DNA from: Tetrahymena thermophila SB210
Taxonomy: Eukaryota; Ciliophora; Oligohymenophorea; Hymenostomatida; Tetrahymenidae
Assembly: GCF_000189635.1 (NCBI RefSeq)
Contig: NW_002476254.1
Coordinates: 186,001 to 250,000, forward strand
DNA: 64,000 bases
Direction: 5' to 3'
Shown here: piece by piece, positions 12,656 through 25,467 of the stretch
Position numbering within the stretch: position 1 is the first letter of the stretch
How the letters are laid out: the number at the start of each line of letters is the position of its first letter
Made by a program: the position numbers and the translations under genes
Notes under the pieces: generated by a model
The model's database searches: none
The model's input: only the letters and a program-made list of their open reading frames with translations
What the model was told of the DNA's origin: nothing

Positions 12656-14518
12656 TCATTTTAATTTGTTGCTAACTTAATAATTTTGTTTAGTGACTTA
12701 TTTAAAATCTAGGTTAGGAAGAATTTTAAGATTAAGACCTTCATTTTCTTCACATTTTAAATCAGGATTTATTAAATATTTTACATTATCTTTTAAGGCA
12801 GGACGATTATAATATTAAGGACTCTTTTAATTATTTCTGTCTATGTTTTAAGGAGAATTGCTTCTAACACGAATATTTTTCATCTTTTTTAACATTATCT
12901 CTTCTAGTTTGTTAGGATTTTATGCTTTTGCTATTTTTTCTTCAAGCAACTAAAGATTGTCTTTCTTAAATTTTTATTTAATAATAGCTAAAGGTACATC
13001 TACAAGTTGAGGAATTGGAGCCTTAGGAAAATTATGTCTTAAATTCAAAGGTTTAACTGAATTAGGGGATAGAGCCTTAATTGTACTGAAATAAGCTTTG
13101 GTAACCTTATTCTGTTCTTCTTGCTAAACTTAAGTTGCAAAAAAATCAGTAAATTCTATTTATTTTTAATTTAAAATATCATCTTTCATATTTTATTCTT
13201 CCTATTCTAGCATACCACTATATTGAGAAATATCAGTTAAATTTAGAAGATCTTTACTATCTCCAGCTCTAAAAACTTTTATGTTACTTTTAAATATCTT
13301 TCCAAATAAATTTTCACTTTCTTAAGGTATTATCTATCTCTCTTTTTCTTCTTTTTCTGCCTTTTCAGTAGCTCTTTTGATAGCTTCTTTAGATAATATT
13401 TTCCGAATAAAAAATTTAGATCTATCTTATTAATTTTACTCCTAAAATAATATTTTAAATGATAATTAATATAAAATTATTTCTAATTTCAATTACAATT
13501 AATTCTCATAACATTTTGGAAATTCATTTTTAGTTTTTGAAAATATATTTGATAGAAATTTAGCTAGGATTTAGAATTATTAATTCTAAAATTTTCCAAA
13601 CCAAAAAATATAAAAAAGATTTTGAATTAAATGGTTTTAAAATATGTTTATATTTTAAAGTTTATGCATACATTATTTAGGCAAATCAATAATTTAGAGT
13701 TTTTTTATCTATTTTAAAATATATCAATTAACACTAAAGATTTAAAAAGCAACTGAATCTAAATATTTATTCATTAATCAATAGCTAGCTACAAAAATAT
13801 TTTGCAAAATGATATGGTAATAAATTTAATATTTTACCTCTTGAATTTTATTCTCATTCTATTTTATCATTTACATGAATGGTTTTTATCTTGAATTGAA
13901 ATGAGCATATGATAATTCCCATGGTTTGAATTACTCTAAACTAAATTTTGATTAGCTTTGCAGATCACGAGATGGAGACTTACTACCCTTTGTAATAAAA
14001 TTTAGTTAAGAATATTTCTCAATGTACTCTCTTTGTAATCTTTTTTTTTCTTCTTACAATTCCTTTGTCAAAATAGTATTTATATCGACTGATAATTTAA
14101 TTTTTTAAGCAGGTACATTAATTTATTTATCATTATCAACCTTTATTTACTTCTACTTTGTAGGAACTCTAAATGCTTGCATAGAATCGATTTTATTAGG
14201 TATCTTTATATAATAATTTTGTCAAATACAATTTGAAATATGTGATAATTAAAAGGTATTAATTATATTTATTATATTACCTACAGGTTCAATATCTTCA
14301 CTCCAATTTAAGGCATAATTGTATTCGCAATCACAAATCGAAATATATTACTGTGCAATATATTAAACTAGTGTTAATGTATGAAGACTATTTGTTTTCA
14401 GAAAGTATTCTTAATTTTCTCTTTTTTCTATTAATGATAGAGTATTTTTTAGTATTTTTCTTAGGACTGTGTCTACTTGTTAATATCCATCTCCAATTTA
14501 AATACTTAATAAATCCAT
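12656..14518 (-). CDS. Hypothetical charged protein, 461 residues
   Basis: Three exons (14285-14518, 13838-14203, 12656-13441) with introns of 81 nt and 396 nt give 461 residues ending in TGA. The N-terminus (MDLLSIQIGDGYQQVDTVL) is folded-looking and contains a Cys pair, CDCEYNYALNW. The middle is Lys/Glu/Gln-rich with helical blocks (LTKELQEEKKRLQREYIEKY, AIKRATEKAEKEEKE). The C-terminal 150 residues are basic, rich in Asn, Pro and Ser and probably disordered. No catalytic motif, signal peptide or membrane segment is seen. The first intron uses donor GTAGGT; this choice keeps frame with the downstream exon. The long 396-nt intron may hide a small exon I did not see. Family unknown. Confidence 0.75.
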
Positions 14519-14883
14519 TTATATTTGAAATTTATTTAAACTTCTTTGAAATAAATAAAATCAAAATAATATTTGAATAGATAAATTGATCAATTATCAC
14601 AATATTTTATGTAAATGTAGAATTTTAATTAATTTTACAGATTAAATTTCTAGATAGAATAATTAAGCAAACAATTTTCAATGAATAATTCAAACACTAT
14701 TAGTAAATGAAATAAAATAATACAAACAATAACACAAGCTGATGGTTATTTTAAGAAAAAAATATATAGATAGATAGGTAGAGTATTGGTTTCATTTTTT
14801 ATATCTAAAAATAATTGATTTTTATGAGAAAAAAATAAAAAGATGCTTTCGCTAAGCAGTAAAGCATCTCATTAATTTTCACT
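14519..14883. other. Short intergenic gap
   Basis: This 365-nt gap holds the promoter of the 461-residue gene on one side and the 3' end of the PKA regulatory subunit gene on the other. It contains a short GATA-type simple repeat (about 14766-14782). Nothing else is recognised. Confidence 0.5.
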
Positions 14884-17474
14884 TCATTGTGTAAGGTTGA
14901 CTATATTTTCAGGATTGTATTTAGCATAACGAGTTTCATTTCTCTTAAGGATACCTTCAATAGGACCTAAAAGACGCTTAAATGTATCGTGATCAAGATA
15001 CATAAGTTTTACATCGGTCTTTATCATAAATATTAATAAATTATTTAATAAAACCCTAAATAAGTAGATAAAAAGATAAATAAATTTATTACGGTAGCAA
15101 TAACGTTTGCTTGTCTAGGAATGTTTTTAACCAAAGCAAGTTCACCGAAATAATCACCCTCTTTGTACTCATAAACTTAAACTTCGTGTCCATTTTCTTT
15201 TTAAAAATTTTTAAAATATCATTAAATTTCGAATAAAAAAAATGTAAAGCAAACCTGTTTTGGTGGCTTTTAATTGACCTTCTTCAATCATATAGAAATA
15301 CTTTCCTTCCTCGCCCTTTTTTAATTCATAAATTTATTTTAATATTTTAAAAAACTGTGTTTCATACTTCTCTGATAACATATTCACCAGCTTTATGCTT
15401 AATATCCCTTATACCATCTGCAAGATGAACACGTTCATAAGGATCCATAGAGTCAAGCAATTCTACTTTTTGAAGAGTTTATTCGAATCTTTCTCTTCTT
15501 TTTATGGCAGACTCTTTAACAATATTATTGAAGCATTCTCTATCTAAAGAAAATAGAATGCTATCAGTCTTAGCTTTAATAGAAGCAGCTCTAGGAGCAT
15601 TATATAATAATGCAAGTTCACCAAAAGCTTCACCTGGCATATAGGTCTTAAGGTAGGTATCTTCTGCATCTTTTGAGAATTTTTTATAACAGTCTAACTC
15701 ACCTTAATCTACAACATATAAATTATCACCATCTTCTCCCTATTTAATAATCCAATCTCCAGGGCTAGTTATAATTTTAAAGAAAATTTATAGATGGGAA
15801 AATTATTAAAAATATTTGTTTAAATTATGAAGTTTTATAGTCAAATAAATAAATTTTTTATTTTTAAAAAAATAAACTAAGTTTATTTATTTATTTAGTT
15901 TGCTTGTAAATATAATTTGCAAATTATTTTGATTATCAAAAAGTTTAGCTATTTATTTTTTGAATAAAAAATACTCTTATTTAAACTCCTAATTTCGATA
16001 GAAAGTTTTTTTTAATGTTCAAAGCTTATTTAAAAAGAATAAGAATTATTTAAATAATAATTATGCGTTATTGTTACAATCATGCAAGCATCTTAATTTT
16101 ATATGATTATTTATTTTCTTTGTTAAAAAAATAATGAAATCGAAATAAATTTTATTTTTTTTATATTTAAAATTTCATAAATGAATTTTATACCTGAATT
16201 TAACTTCTGTCATTGCATTAACTACTATTTCTCTTTCTTTTTCGTCAAGAGCTTAAAACATAAAAGCTTACATTAAACGATGTTCAATTCTTTTCTTTTA
16301 TTCTTCCTCCTTGTGAACTACTTTTGGAACATAAGATCCCTTTTTATTGAATGATCCATAAGCTTCAGCACTAACTGAAGCGCGCATTCCTTTGCCTTTA
16401 TTTTTTTACTACTATTAAATGATATGATGTTCAACTGAGTCATGATCTTCATCCTCGTCATCTTCTTCGCTGTCAAGATTAGGATGTTCATAATTATCAG
16501 GAATTTTAGCTGGCAAAAAATCAAAGTCTTATTAAGATTCTCCTACTTAGATGTTTGTTTTCTAATTAATATTTATTGTATTTTTTTAAGTTATTAAAAA
16601 AAGATGTTTTATTAATAAATAGGCTGATAGAAAATCAACTGAACCAGTTATTTAACAAAAAAAACTCAAATTATTTTAAATTCGTTCTCAATTATTTCAA
16701 TATTGATTGCACATTTATGAATGAATGAAAAATGATGCTTCTAATTTCAGTATTGATTCTAGTTATTAATTCTTTGAATATTTATAAATGGCTTTTTAAG
16801 ATTTATCATTGTTATTAAAAAACATAACACTTTTTGCATGCTAAAAGCTTTGACAAAATATTTGTTAAATAAATAGTCTGTCTCATCGTTTCATTATTTA
16901 AAAATCCTTACTAAGTTGGAAGAAGAAGGAATATCTTCTCCTTATGCTAATCTTGAACCTTTCTCTTAGAACCAGTTTACTGAGTACTATACCTATTAAA
17001 TTAAAATTTTTACTTTATGATTTGCTATTTTATAAAAATTCACCCATAAGTGTTTTTAAAATTATTAACACAAATATTTTTTTTTATGATTATTTAATTA
17101 TAGTTCTTTCGTTCTGCCTTTTATAAATACTTTCATATTGAACTTGATACTTTTGTATGCACTTTCGATGCAAAATATTTTTTGATAGGTAATTGGATAT
17201 ATTTTTAAATGTAGCTGTTCCCTTGAACGTATTACTGCATTAAAAACTGAAATTCTTAAATTTGTAACTTAAGACTTATGATAGATGAAAAGTATGTTCT
17301 GCTTTGAAATAACCAATTTTATTATCAATACTTAGGGTTCCATAAAATATAAAATAATTATTGATGGATGGATACATAGTTTTCTGGCATATCAACTAGC
17401 AAATCGATAATTAAGCGCTCGATGACAGGGTTGATACGAGCTAAGTAATCACGCATTTAGTTTTCTTTGCTCAT
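14884..17474 (-). CDS. cAMP-dependent protein kinase regulatory subunit
   Basis: Seven exons (17376-17474, 16912-16992, 16194-16561, 15368-15764, 15255-15315, 15093-15196, 14884-15018) give 414 residues. The order is canonical: an N-terminal RIIa dimerisation/docking fold (residues about 7-45, LARINPVIERLIIDLLVDMP), an acidic linker, an inhibitor sequence at 116-126 (GKGMRASVSAE), and two cyclic-nucleotide-binding domains. Phosphate-binding cassettes are complete: FGELALLYNAPRAAS (E232, R241) and FGELALVKNIPRQAN (E354, R363). The inhibitor site has Ser at the P0 position, RII-like and phosphorylatable rather than pseudosubstrate, but only one basic residue upstream (M-R-A-S) instead of RR. 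It should hold the catalytic subunit inactive until cyclic nucleotide binds. The introns of exons 1-4 are long (350-419 nt), later ones 52-74 nt. ATG 17474 gives the expected N-terminus. Confidence 0.96.
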
Positions 17475-18400
17475 TTCTACTTCGATAAATAATTAATGTA
17501 CCTTTTTAAATAAAGTATTGAATTTTTTATTTGTTTATAATAATTTTCTTTTCTTTAAGATTATTTATTGTTTTGCAAAATTTTAATAACTTTTACTGTT
17601 TTCGTTTTTAGTTATTTTTCTTATTTATTAGATAGTAAAAAATTTATTTTTATTTAAGCATCCAAACAAATATAATTACTTAATCATCAAAGTATTGTTA
17701 TTATTTATTTATTAAAATTTTTTTAAAGAAAAACTGAGCTTTATTTATCATTGATATAATTACCTCTTTATTGTATTTAGGATAAGTAAAAGCTCATATG
17801 TTTTATAATCAAATTGAGCCAAATTCTAAAATGTATTTATTATCAAAAAAAAAAGTTGAATATTTTTTTTTCTTATTCTAAATAAATTCATTTTTTTAGA
17901 ATACTTATTTAAAATGGTTGTGAGAGTATATTTTTATTAAAAACTCAATTTTTTATGTATATTTCTTATGATATAAATAATTGATTGATAAAAGTTTTGA
18001 TAGTAATTTAGTCTTAATATGCTTTTCAAGGTATTTTGTTGGTATTTTTCTTTAGATTATTTAATTTAAAGCATAGCAATTTATTATTTTATTTTTATTA
18101 GTATAATTAATATGATTTAACTGGTTAAATTATTTTTCAAACAATTTTATATATGAGTATATATATAAGTAAATATTTAAATTTTGATAGTTGTATTTAT
18201 TATTTATAAATTAAAAGTAAAATAAATAAATATATTGAAAGATAGATATAGAATAGAAAGATAATTTATGTTATAAATACAAATAATTATAATGAGAGCT
18301 TTAGTAATTTGAAATTAAAGGTTCTTTCATTTATTTAAATGATCTTATTAAAAATAATTAATTAGGAAGTAATTAGAATTTATTTAAAAATATTAAAATG
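17475..18400. other. Intergenic spacer (0.9 kb)
   Basis: AT-rich DNA between the start of the PKA regulatory subunit gene and the stop of the coiled-coil gene, with many T- and A-tracts. No gene, RNA or repeat is recognised. Confidence 0.6.
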
Positions 18401-19296
18401 TCAAAGATCTTTTTACTATTATTATCCAGAGTTGCTCTAAATTAGCTTCAGAGGCTCTAAATCTAAATTTATAGTCTCTAGAACGTTTATAAGATTTTAT
18501 AAATCTTAATTTTCTTAAAATTTTTCATTTTTATTTTTTATATTATTTAAGACATCTTATAATTATTCTTTATCTTTTTATAATTTACTAATAACCTATT
18601 CATAATTTTTTTTTTCATTTTAAAATGATTCTTGTAACCATTCTAATTACTGTTTCCAAAAATTTGGATCTTTTTCTTGCTTTAAGCTAATTTGATTTTG
18701 GTTATATTAATCTAGATTTTATAATAAATATTGTTATAATAAAAAAGAGGAGTATTATGTTTACCTGATTCTAAAGAGAAGTGTTCTTTTTATTCGAATT
18801 CCTTTTACACATTTTCTATTATATTTTAATTTTCTTTTTCTTCTTAATAAGCTTCCAATTCCTCTAAAGAATTGAGTCTAAATTAAAAATGTTTTTGATA
18901 TAGTTTCATTTATTCCTACTGCTCATTAAAATAACTCTCTTCATTTTAAATTTAATCAGTTTTGTTATTAAGAGACTCTTCTATCATTTATTATAAATTC
19001 CCTTAACTTTTTTATTTAAATTATCCTTTATTTACTTAATGAAATTCCTCAATTTGTCTGATTTGATTTAAAAAACTAATTTCATTCAGATTATTGCCTA
19101 AAATCATTTAATCTTTTGTTAAATCTTAGATTGGCTTTATTTATTCAACTAATTGAAGAATTTCACTAATATTATTTAATTCTATCTTCTAATTATTCAT
19201 CTTTAGCTAACTAGTTATTATATTCTATAGTATTTTCTATTTATTCTTTTAATTTTATTCTTGGCATATGTTCTCTCGCATAATAAATTCTGCCAT
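18401..19296 (-). CDS. Hypothetical Gln/Glu-rich coiled-coil protein, 280 residues
   Basis: Two exons (18765-19296, 18401-18711) with a 53-nt intron ending in CTAG give 280 residues, TGA stop. The product is dominated by Gln, Asn, Glu and Lys in heptad-like order (for example YFNEQQEQMKLYQKHFQF and SKLQKDKEQLQDVLNNIKN), predicting long coiled coils. No catalytic or metal-binding motif is visible. About one residue in six is Gln, much of it encoded by TAA/TAG. It lies 433 bp downstream of the CEP44 gene on the same strand; a cytoskeletal or basal-body role would be guesswork. ATG 19296 is the first in the frame that supports the whole length. Confidence 0.75.
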
Positions 19297-19729
19297 TATT
19301 TTCTTGGCACAATCTTAAATCACATGATAGCTTATATACTATTAAGTAATTATATTTTATGAGCTGCTAGTTTACTTTAAAAATAGCAACATAAATAATA
19401 TAATTAACAATTACTTAAATAATAAATGCATTTCAAGCAGACTTAAACTGATGCTATTTTTCTAATATTTCTACTGCTTATTTTAAATTAATATTAATTT
19501 TCACTAAAAATTATGCCAAAAAAATTTTTTTTGATTTTTCAACACTTATATTTCAATAATAGCAATAATTTATTGATATTTATGTAAATTAAATACAGAG
19601 ATATAATAATAATTTAAATGAAATCATAGAATTTTGATGAAAACAAAAATTTTAATTATTTAGTACAATAATGATTAAAAGAGATATTTTGAATAAATTT
19701 AAATGTAATTTTTTATAATAGTTTGATTA
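19297..19729. other. Intergenic gap between the coiled-coil and CEP44 genes
   Basis: This 433-bp AT-rich gap between two same-strand genes holds the 3' end of CEP44 and the promoter of the coiled-coil gene. No feature is recognised. Confidence 0.5.
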
Positions 19730-20845
19730 TCATTTATTTTCTTGAATAGCTCTAACTAGCTTTATTTCTCCTTCCAACAGCATAAGTTGGGCACTGATAT
19801 TTTAAAATTTTATATTTGAAGCTGTTTAATATTAGTCTAGCTTATGGATAGTTTCTTACATAGTTTAGCTTAAACTCATAATCAATTTCATTACTTCATT
19901 TAATTCCCTAGCACTTACAGGGCGATCTGCTTTATTTCCTTTTAGTTGATTATATTATTCTTCAGTATTTTAGTGGTTTTTATTAGAAAATTCTTCAGAT
20001 TCTTAATTTGAAAATTGTAAATTCTACATTTTATTAGTTATTTAGCTAAATTAAGAACACATTTCTTGCTTTTACTTTTCTATTTAAATACTTTGCTAAG
20101 GTATCTCTTAAATATCATGCTTTATTAATTCTAGTTTATTTTAAAGATTTTAGCCATTAACATTATTTAACTTTTAGTTTATCTATTTCTAATTAAAAGC
20201 TTGGTTTTAATCTTATTTCTAATTTAAGTATTTATTTTAAAGATTTTCTTATCCATCTTTTGATTGCATTAGTTATTAGTTAAATTATCTAGGCATTTCT
20301 TCATAATTATCTTCATCATTTTGATATGACTAGTAATTCTTCTATATATTTTACTAAATAGGTATATTTTCTTTCACTACCTTAACTTAAATTCTCTCTT
20401 CTTCATTTTCTTAATTTATTTTTAAATTCTTTTAAGATGTGTTTTTATCTTGTTTCTGCTTCTTTTACTTTTCAATTGTATTCTTAATCACTATTTCTAA
20501 TATATCGTTGCATATTATTAGCTTTTTTTCTAAATAAATATTTGTAAAAAACTATTCTAATGATATGGGAGGTTTGTACTCATACTCCTTTTATAAAAAT
20601 TTGTATACACTTTGCATAAAATTTTAATCACTTTTGGAAAAAAGCTCATATCCTTTATCTATAAGATTCTTGTAGAATTCTACATTATAATTAATTATTG
20701 CATAATGCAAAATTTACAAAAAAATTATGGGATTTTTATCTTAAAATACCTAAAATGAAACATTCTACTAATAATTTATTTTCTGCAAGTTCCTTTTTAA
20801 AATTTCACTTTAATTCTATAATCCATTTCCACTAATCAAACTCAT
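19730..20845 (-). CDS. CEP44: CEP44 homologue (centriole/basal body protein)
   Basis: A single exon of 371 codons ending in TGA. Residues about 1-120 match the CEP44 domain order: a first helix (SEILKRNLQKINYQ), a short strand-turn, then FLQILHYAIINYN, SKSDQNFMQSVYKFL, EYKPPISLEQFF and KLIICNDILEIV. In animal CEP44 the equivalent segments read like SFTSYSPYV, AKNDLRFIDAVYKLL and NYKPILTKKQFI. The rest is Gln/Asn-rich with a coiled-coil C-terminus (about 300-371, ELNEVMKLIMSLSQ). In animals CEP44 sits in the proximal centriole lumen and supports centriole-to-centrosome conversion; a basal-body role here is inferred. The call rests on the N-terminal domain; the tail is unconserved. The spacing to the divergent neighbour is 1.2 kb. 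Confidence 0.8.
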
Positions 20846-22051
20846 TTTTATTGACTTTTTTATCTTCTTACTATATTTAAAATCTAATGAATTTTAATTA
20901 TCTTAGTATTTAATATTTAAAACATTTGAAAATTTAAAAAATTGATATCAAAAATAATTAAAATTAAAAAAATAGATAAAATCTTTCCAAATCAAAAGCG
21001 CCAAGTTACTGCTAATATATTAAAAATTATCTTGTCTTTACCAAAAAATTTCATTACACAAAGCGAGCTGTTTATATTATTAAAAATTAACTTTAAAAGT
21101 TAAAGTAATTAGGATAATAAAAATCTAGCTAAAATATTTTTCAATTTTTTAATTTTTATTTAAATAGTTGAAATAAACATTAATGGAATACTATCAAGGT
21201 AATATAATTAACAAATTTATTTAAAAAACAAAAAAAATAACTATTTTATTTATACTAGAAAAAACAATTTTTAGATTTTAAATTAAAAATTTTTTAAATA
21301 TTAAATGTTTATATTAAAATAGATTTTATAATTTTTTAGCTTTTTTAACTAAGATTTATACATTGTAAAATCAAAATAAAATTTAATAAATCTCTACAAT
21401 AAACTCCACCTTAGAATCATAATTTTAGAAAGAAGAAAAGTTAAGCCACTATGTTTATTTATTTACTTAAATAAAATGTGTGAATTGGATTCACTCTATT
21501 TTTAGAGGTAAAATTCATCATTTCAATAATTAAAATTTTTTTTTACAGTGTTAAATTATGTATTTTTATTATGTTTAACTATATTTTAAATTAGAATTTT
21601 ATTCTTCAATTAAAAAATATAAAAAGCTTACATAAAAGTCGTTGGAATTTGGTTAGTGAATAATTTTCCAATCAAAAAAAAAATAGCCAGCTAAAAAAGA
21701 AGGGTAATTTTTAAAAATTCATTATTCTTATATTGAATTTTTTAAAGTGTAAAAGAAAAATAATTAATTGTTCTTTTATAAAGAAGAATCTTTTTTTATT
21801 GACTATATTGTAAATCAATAATGCTTGCTTATTAGGTAATTGTCCTGACTATTATTCAAAGAAAAGGGTACATTTAGCTTTTAAGTTTTGATGTTTTTGA
21901 TCATTAATAAAAAAATGTGTAATCTTAAGATCAATATACTATCTATGTATTTTTTATAAAAATTAAACTAACTATTTGATTATATTAAATACAATTTACC
22001 ATAAAAAATTAAGGAAGATAAAAAATAAATATAAGACTAGCTAATATAGAT
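20846..22051. other. Divergent intergenic region (1.2 kb)
   Basis: It separates the divergently transcribed CEP44 (minus) and seven-helix protein (plus) genes, so both promoters lie inside. It is AT-rich with scattered G/C, for example around 21400-21500. No gene or RNA is recognised. Confidence 0.5.
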
Positions 22052-23743
22052 ATGGATATTTTTGCATCTAACAATTACAATGATTAGCCAGATTTAAGCA
22101 TTTATGACTAATCTTATGGATTAAGCACTTGTGTTGATCAGACATTCCTGCTTACACAATGCATTCCGTAAAATTTTAAAGCTTTTTTATTGCATATTTT
22201 TCTTTTAGATTACATTTTTTTCAGAAATAAATTATTGAATATTATTAATTATTAAGGTTGATATTCTATCTTTTAGCTGCAATAATTATACAGTTCTATT
22301 TAAGTAAATGCTTATATGAGAGCTATAAATATAAAGGGCATGTTTTAAAAAAGAAGAACATTATCTTATGGTGTTTATTTATTTGCAACTTAGGTAATTA
22401 ATGATTCTTCCGAATTACATAATCTAATTGATTAATAACATTTAAATGAAAATATTTTTTATGATAATAAAAATTTTAGCTTTTATTTCTTACAATTGCA
22501 GCACTGGTTAGTAGTACTTATATTTTTTTTAAAACTTCTTCATGAGCATGCAGCTAGCTATCATAATTTACTATTTTGCATCTAAGGCTTTTAAGTTGAT
22601 AGAGAATGAAAATGTAAAAGTATTTATAAAGGGTATTTTTGCTGTGATAGTTCTATATAATTTTGGCATACTAATATTGAATTTTGTTGAGTAATATGTA
22701 AAAAAATCAGGTAGAGTTTGTAAATGTAAGCTGAATTCATTTATTTCTAAAATTTTAACAAATTTTCTCATTTTAACTTTCTTCATATGAAGTTAAATCT
22801 CAATATTAAGCTTTATTTTTTTATAAGAAAATATGTGGACGTACATAAGGGCCATAGAATTACTTTTTTCCTTAGTATTTGCAGGAGTTGGTAATTAATA
22901 TTGATTGATACAAATGAAAATTTATCATTCAAAATGTATATTTTAAAATAAAGGCAAATATGTTATTAACAGAATGGAGGAGCAAATAAGCCGCATCGGA
23001 ATCTAATAAAATACAGCTGAAACTTTTGATACTTAAAATCTACCAGCTCCTCTCTTAGAAAATATTTATTAGTACAATAATAAAGTTGCTCAAAAAAAAA
23101 AGATTTGGTAATTTTTTCACTTTAAATTTCTAATCAAAGCTAATTTTTTGATTATTTAATAATTTTTATTCAAAAAGGATGCTTATTATTGTCAATATTA
23201 TATCAGGCATAACTGTGAATGTAAAAAATTTCTTAATATTATATAATGGAAGAAGTGATTGTAGATATATTAGCCATGTAATTTATTCAAAAAATTATTA
23301 CTGAGTTACAATTTTTATTATTTTATTTTTAGGGAGACGATGATTATAATAATGGTAGAGATGTTGCTGACGCCAGCATAGTGTTTGTTACTAAGATTCT
23401 TGTTTATTATTTACCTATAGTAGCTTGTATCTATGTATTTAAATTAAAGAAAGAATAAAAATAAACTTTTGAGAAAGAATATTTTTATGAAGAAGGAGTG
23501 TATACTACTGCTTTAGGTATGAAACCAAGAAGAGCTAATTCTGATGAATGGGCTGAGCGTGATTATAGCAGTAAATTAATAAACAGGCCTAAAAAAGATT
23601 CTGAAATACCTTAAACACCTACAAGCTAAATAATTAATAAAAGTAAAAAAACTTCTTAGATTCAAAGTAATAAAATATCAAGTCAAGATATGCATAAAAC
23701 AAAATCTATAAATGCAATTACTCCCAACAGTTTAGACTTATGA
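22052..23743 (+). CDS. Polytopic membrane protein, about seven helices (GPCR-like topology)
   Basis: Seven exons (22052-22167, 22209-22393, 22480-22719, 22828-22890, 22954-23107, 23178-23220, 23333-23743) give about 403 residues. Hydrophobic segments: LLRLIFYLLAAIIIQFYL, IILWCLFICNLAFISY, FFMSMQLAIIIYYFASKAF, VFIKGIFAVIVLYNFGIL, IRAIELLFSLVFAGVGKYV, WMLIIVNIISGITV and ILVYYLPIVACIYVFKL. A short N-terminus with two Cys and a 120-residue polar Ser/Lys/Thr-rich tail follow receptor-like topology, but no diagnostic motif of a known GPCR class is seen, so a transporter or other seven-helix protein is possible. The third intron donor is ambiguous (22720 or 22726, a two-residue difference). The 41-nt first intron is among the shortest here. 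Confidence 0.7.
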
Positions 23744-25467
23744 AAAGTATTTTTTATAGAATAAAGTGATTGATTAAAATGGCTTTTATGATTAAATTTG
23801 AAAAATATTTTAGTGTGAAAATAATAATAAATTATAATATGTAATAAAATTAATTATCAATTAATAAAAATTATTCCCTTAAAAAATTTAACTATCACCA
23901 AAAATAAAAATTTATTAAAATCTCCTAATTGATAAAGCTTACACAAAACTTAATGAATTTGAACATGTATAAAAATTCAAACAATAATACGAATCACCTT
24001 TAAAAAGCATATCTTATGATTAATAAACTAAATTTATTTTTTTTAATGTTATCTTTATCTTTATAAAATGTAATAAATTATTATTATGTCAAATAATTTC
24101 ATATTGATTACACATTTCTGAATAAATTAAGCATATTTAAATTTGTATTATTGATTAATATTTTCTTGTATTAAATACTAATTCGTTTATGTAATTAAAC
24201 AAAAAGGTATTAAATAATAAAAATTGCAATTTTATCCCTTTTTTTATTTTTATACATATTTAATATTTTATTTTACAATTTTAAATATTAATTTTTATTT
24301 GTTTACATTTTTTCTTTTTATATAAAATTTAAATTATTTTTCTTATTTTAGTTTTAATTTATTATATTTTTTTTTTGCAAGTTTTTATTTAGAAAATTAT
24401 TTTTAAATTATCTTTCATTTTATCAAATAATATGATTTATCTTTATTTTGGTTTTTTTTTTCATTAAATATCTATTTAATTTCAAATTTTTGATAATAAA
24501 TTTTCTTTCTTTTTTTGATGATTGATTATTTTTATTTTCTTTTGATTGAAAAATAAATCAAAAATATGATCTGAAATTTTTATTTTTATATTTAATTCAA
24601 ATTAGTAAATTAAGAGTAGCTTTTCTATAAATCTTGAATAGATTAATTAAAATGATTTAATAATGATATTACTTAAAAAAGATAAATTTGACAATATTAA
24701 TTAATTTTAGATCTTGAATTTATAAAAAATTTAACTGCTTTTTTACATCCTCTTAGTGATGCTCTGAGATTATTATTTTTTTAAAGATGTAAAATTTAAA
24801 AAATATTTCTACTTTATTTTACATAAATTAGAATTTGAAGTCTATCTAGATAATTAATTAAAATAAAAATATAATCCTTGAAAATAAACACTTTCATTTG
24901 ATTAAACTAATTTTTTTTATTTAAGATTTATTTTTTGAATTAGAAAAATTTTAAATATTTAGGTTTTCTATTAAATTTAATTAGGAGTTATTTAAGCCGG
25001 AATGATATAATAAAATTAATTATGCCTTTAATTAATTTTAAACAGGAAAATTATGATATACTTATTTTATAATTTAATGCGTATTACTGATGGGAATTCA
25101 TCTATTATTTAATTAACAAAAACTAAAATTAGTAAACGATTAATTAACTTTTAAAGTAATTCGTAAATTTTAAAAGTCTTTGAAGAGCTAAACTATAAAT
25201 ACATTAAATCCAAAAAATTTTTATAACAATAATTAGTAGTTTTAAACAAAAAATATAAAAGCTTAATATAATAATTAATTATCCATTTTATTATTGAAGT
25301 TAGATAGAATAATATATCGATAATTCAAGGAAGGATTTAAACAAAATTAATAGAAGTCACACATATATTAGTTAGATGTAAAAAGGATTCTTTTTTATAT
25401 TTTATAAAAGAGTATTTTGTTATATAAACTAGTAAGTAATACTCAACCATATAAGATTTAAAAAGCA
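23744..25467. other. Intergenic spacer (1.7 kb)
   Basis: An AT-rich region between two plus-strand genes; it must contain the promoter of the M16 peptidase gene. T-tracts dominate 24230-24560. No coding frame, RNA or clear repeat is recognised. Confidence 0.6.

Noticed and set aside
14353-14580. Plus-strand hydrophobic frame
   Set aside because: Antisense to exon 1 and the start of the 461-residue gene; composition typical of reversed Lys/Asn-rich coding DNA.
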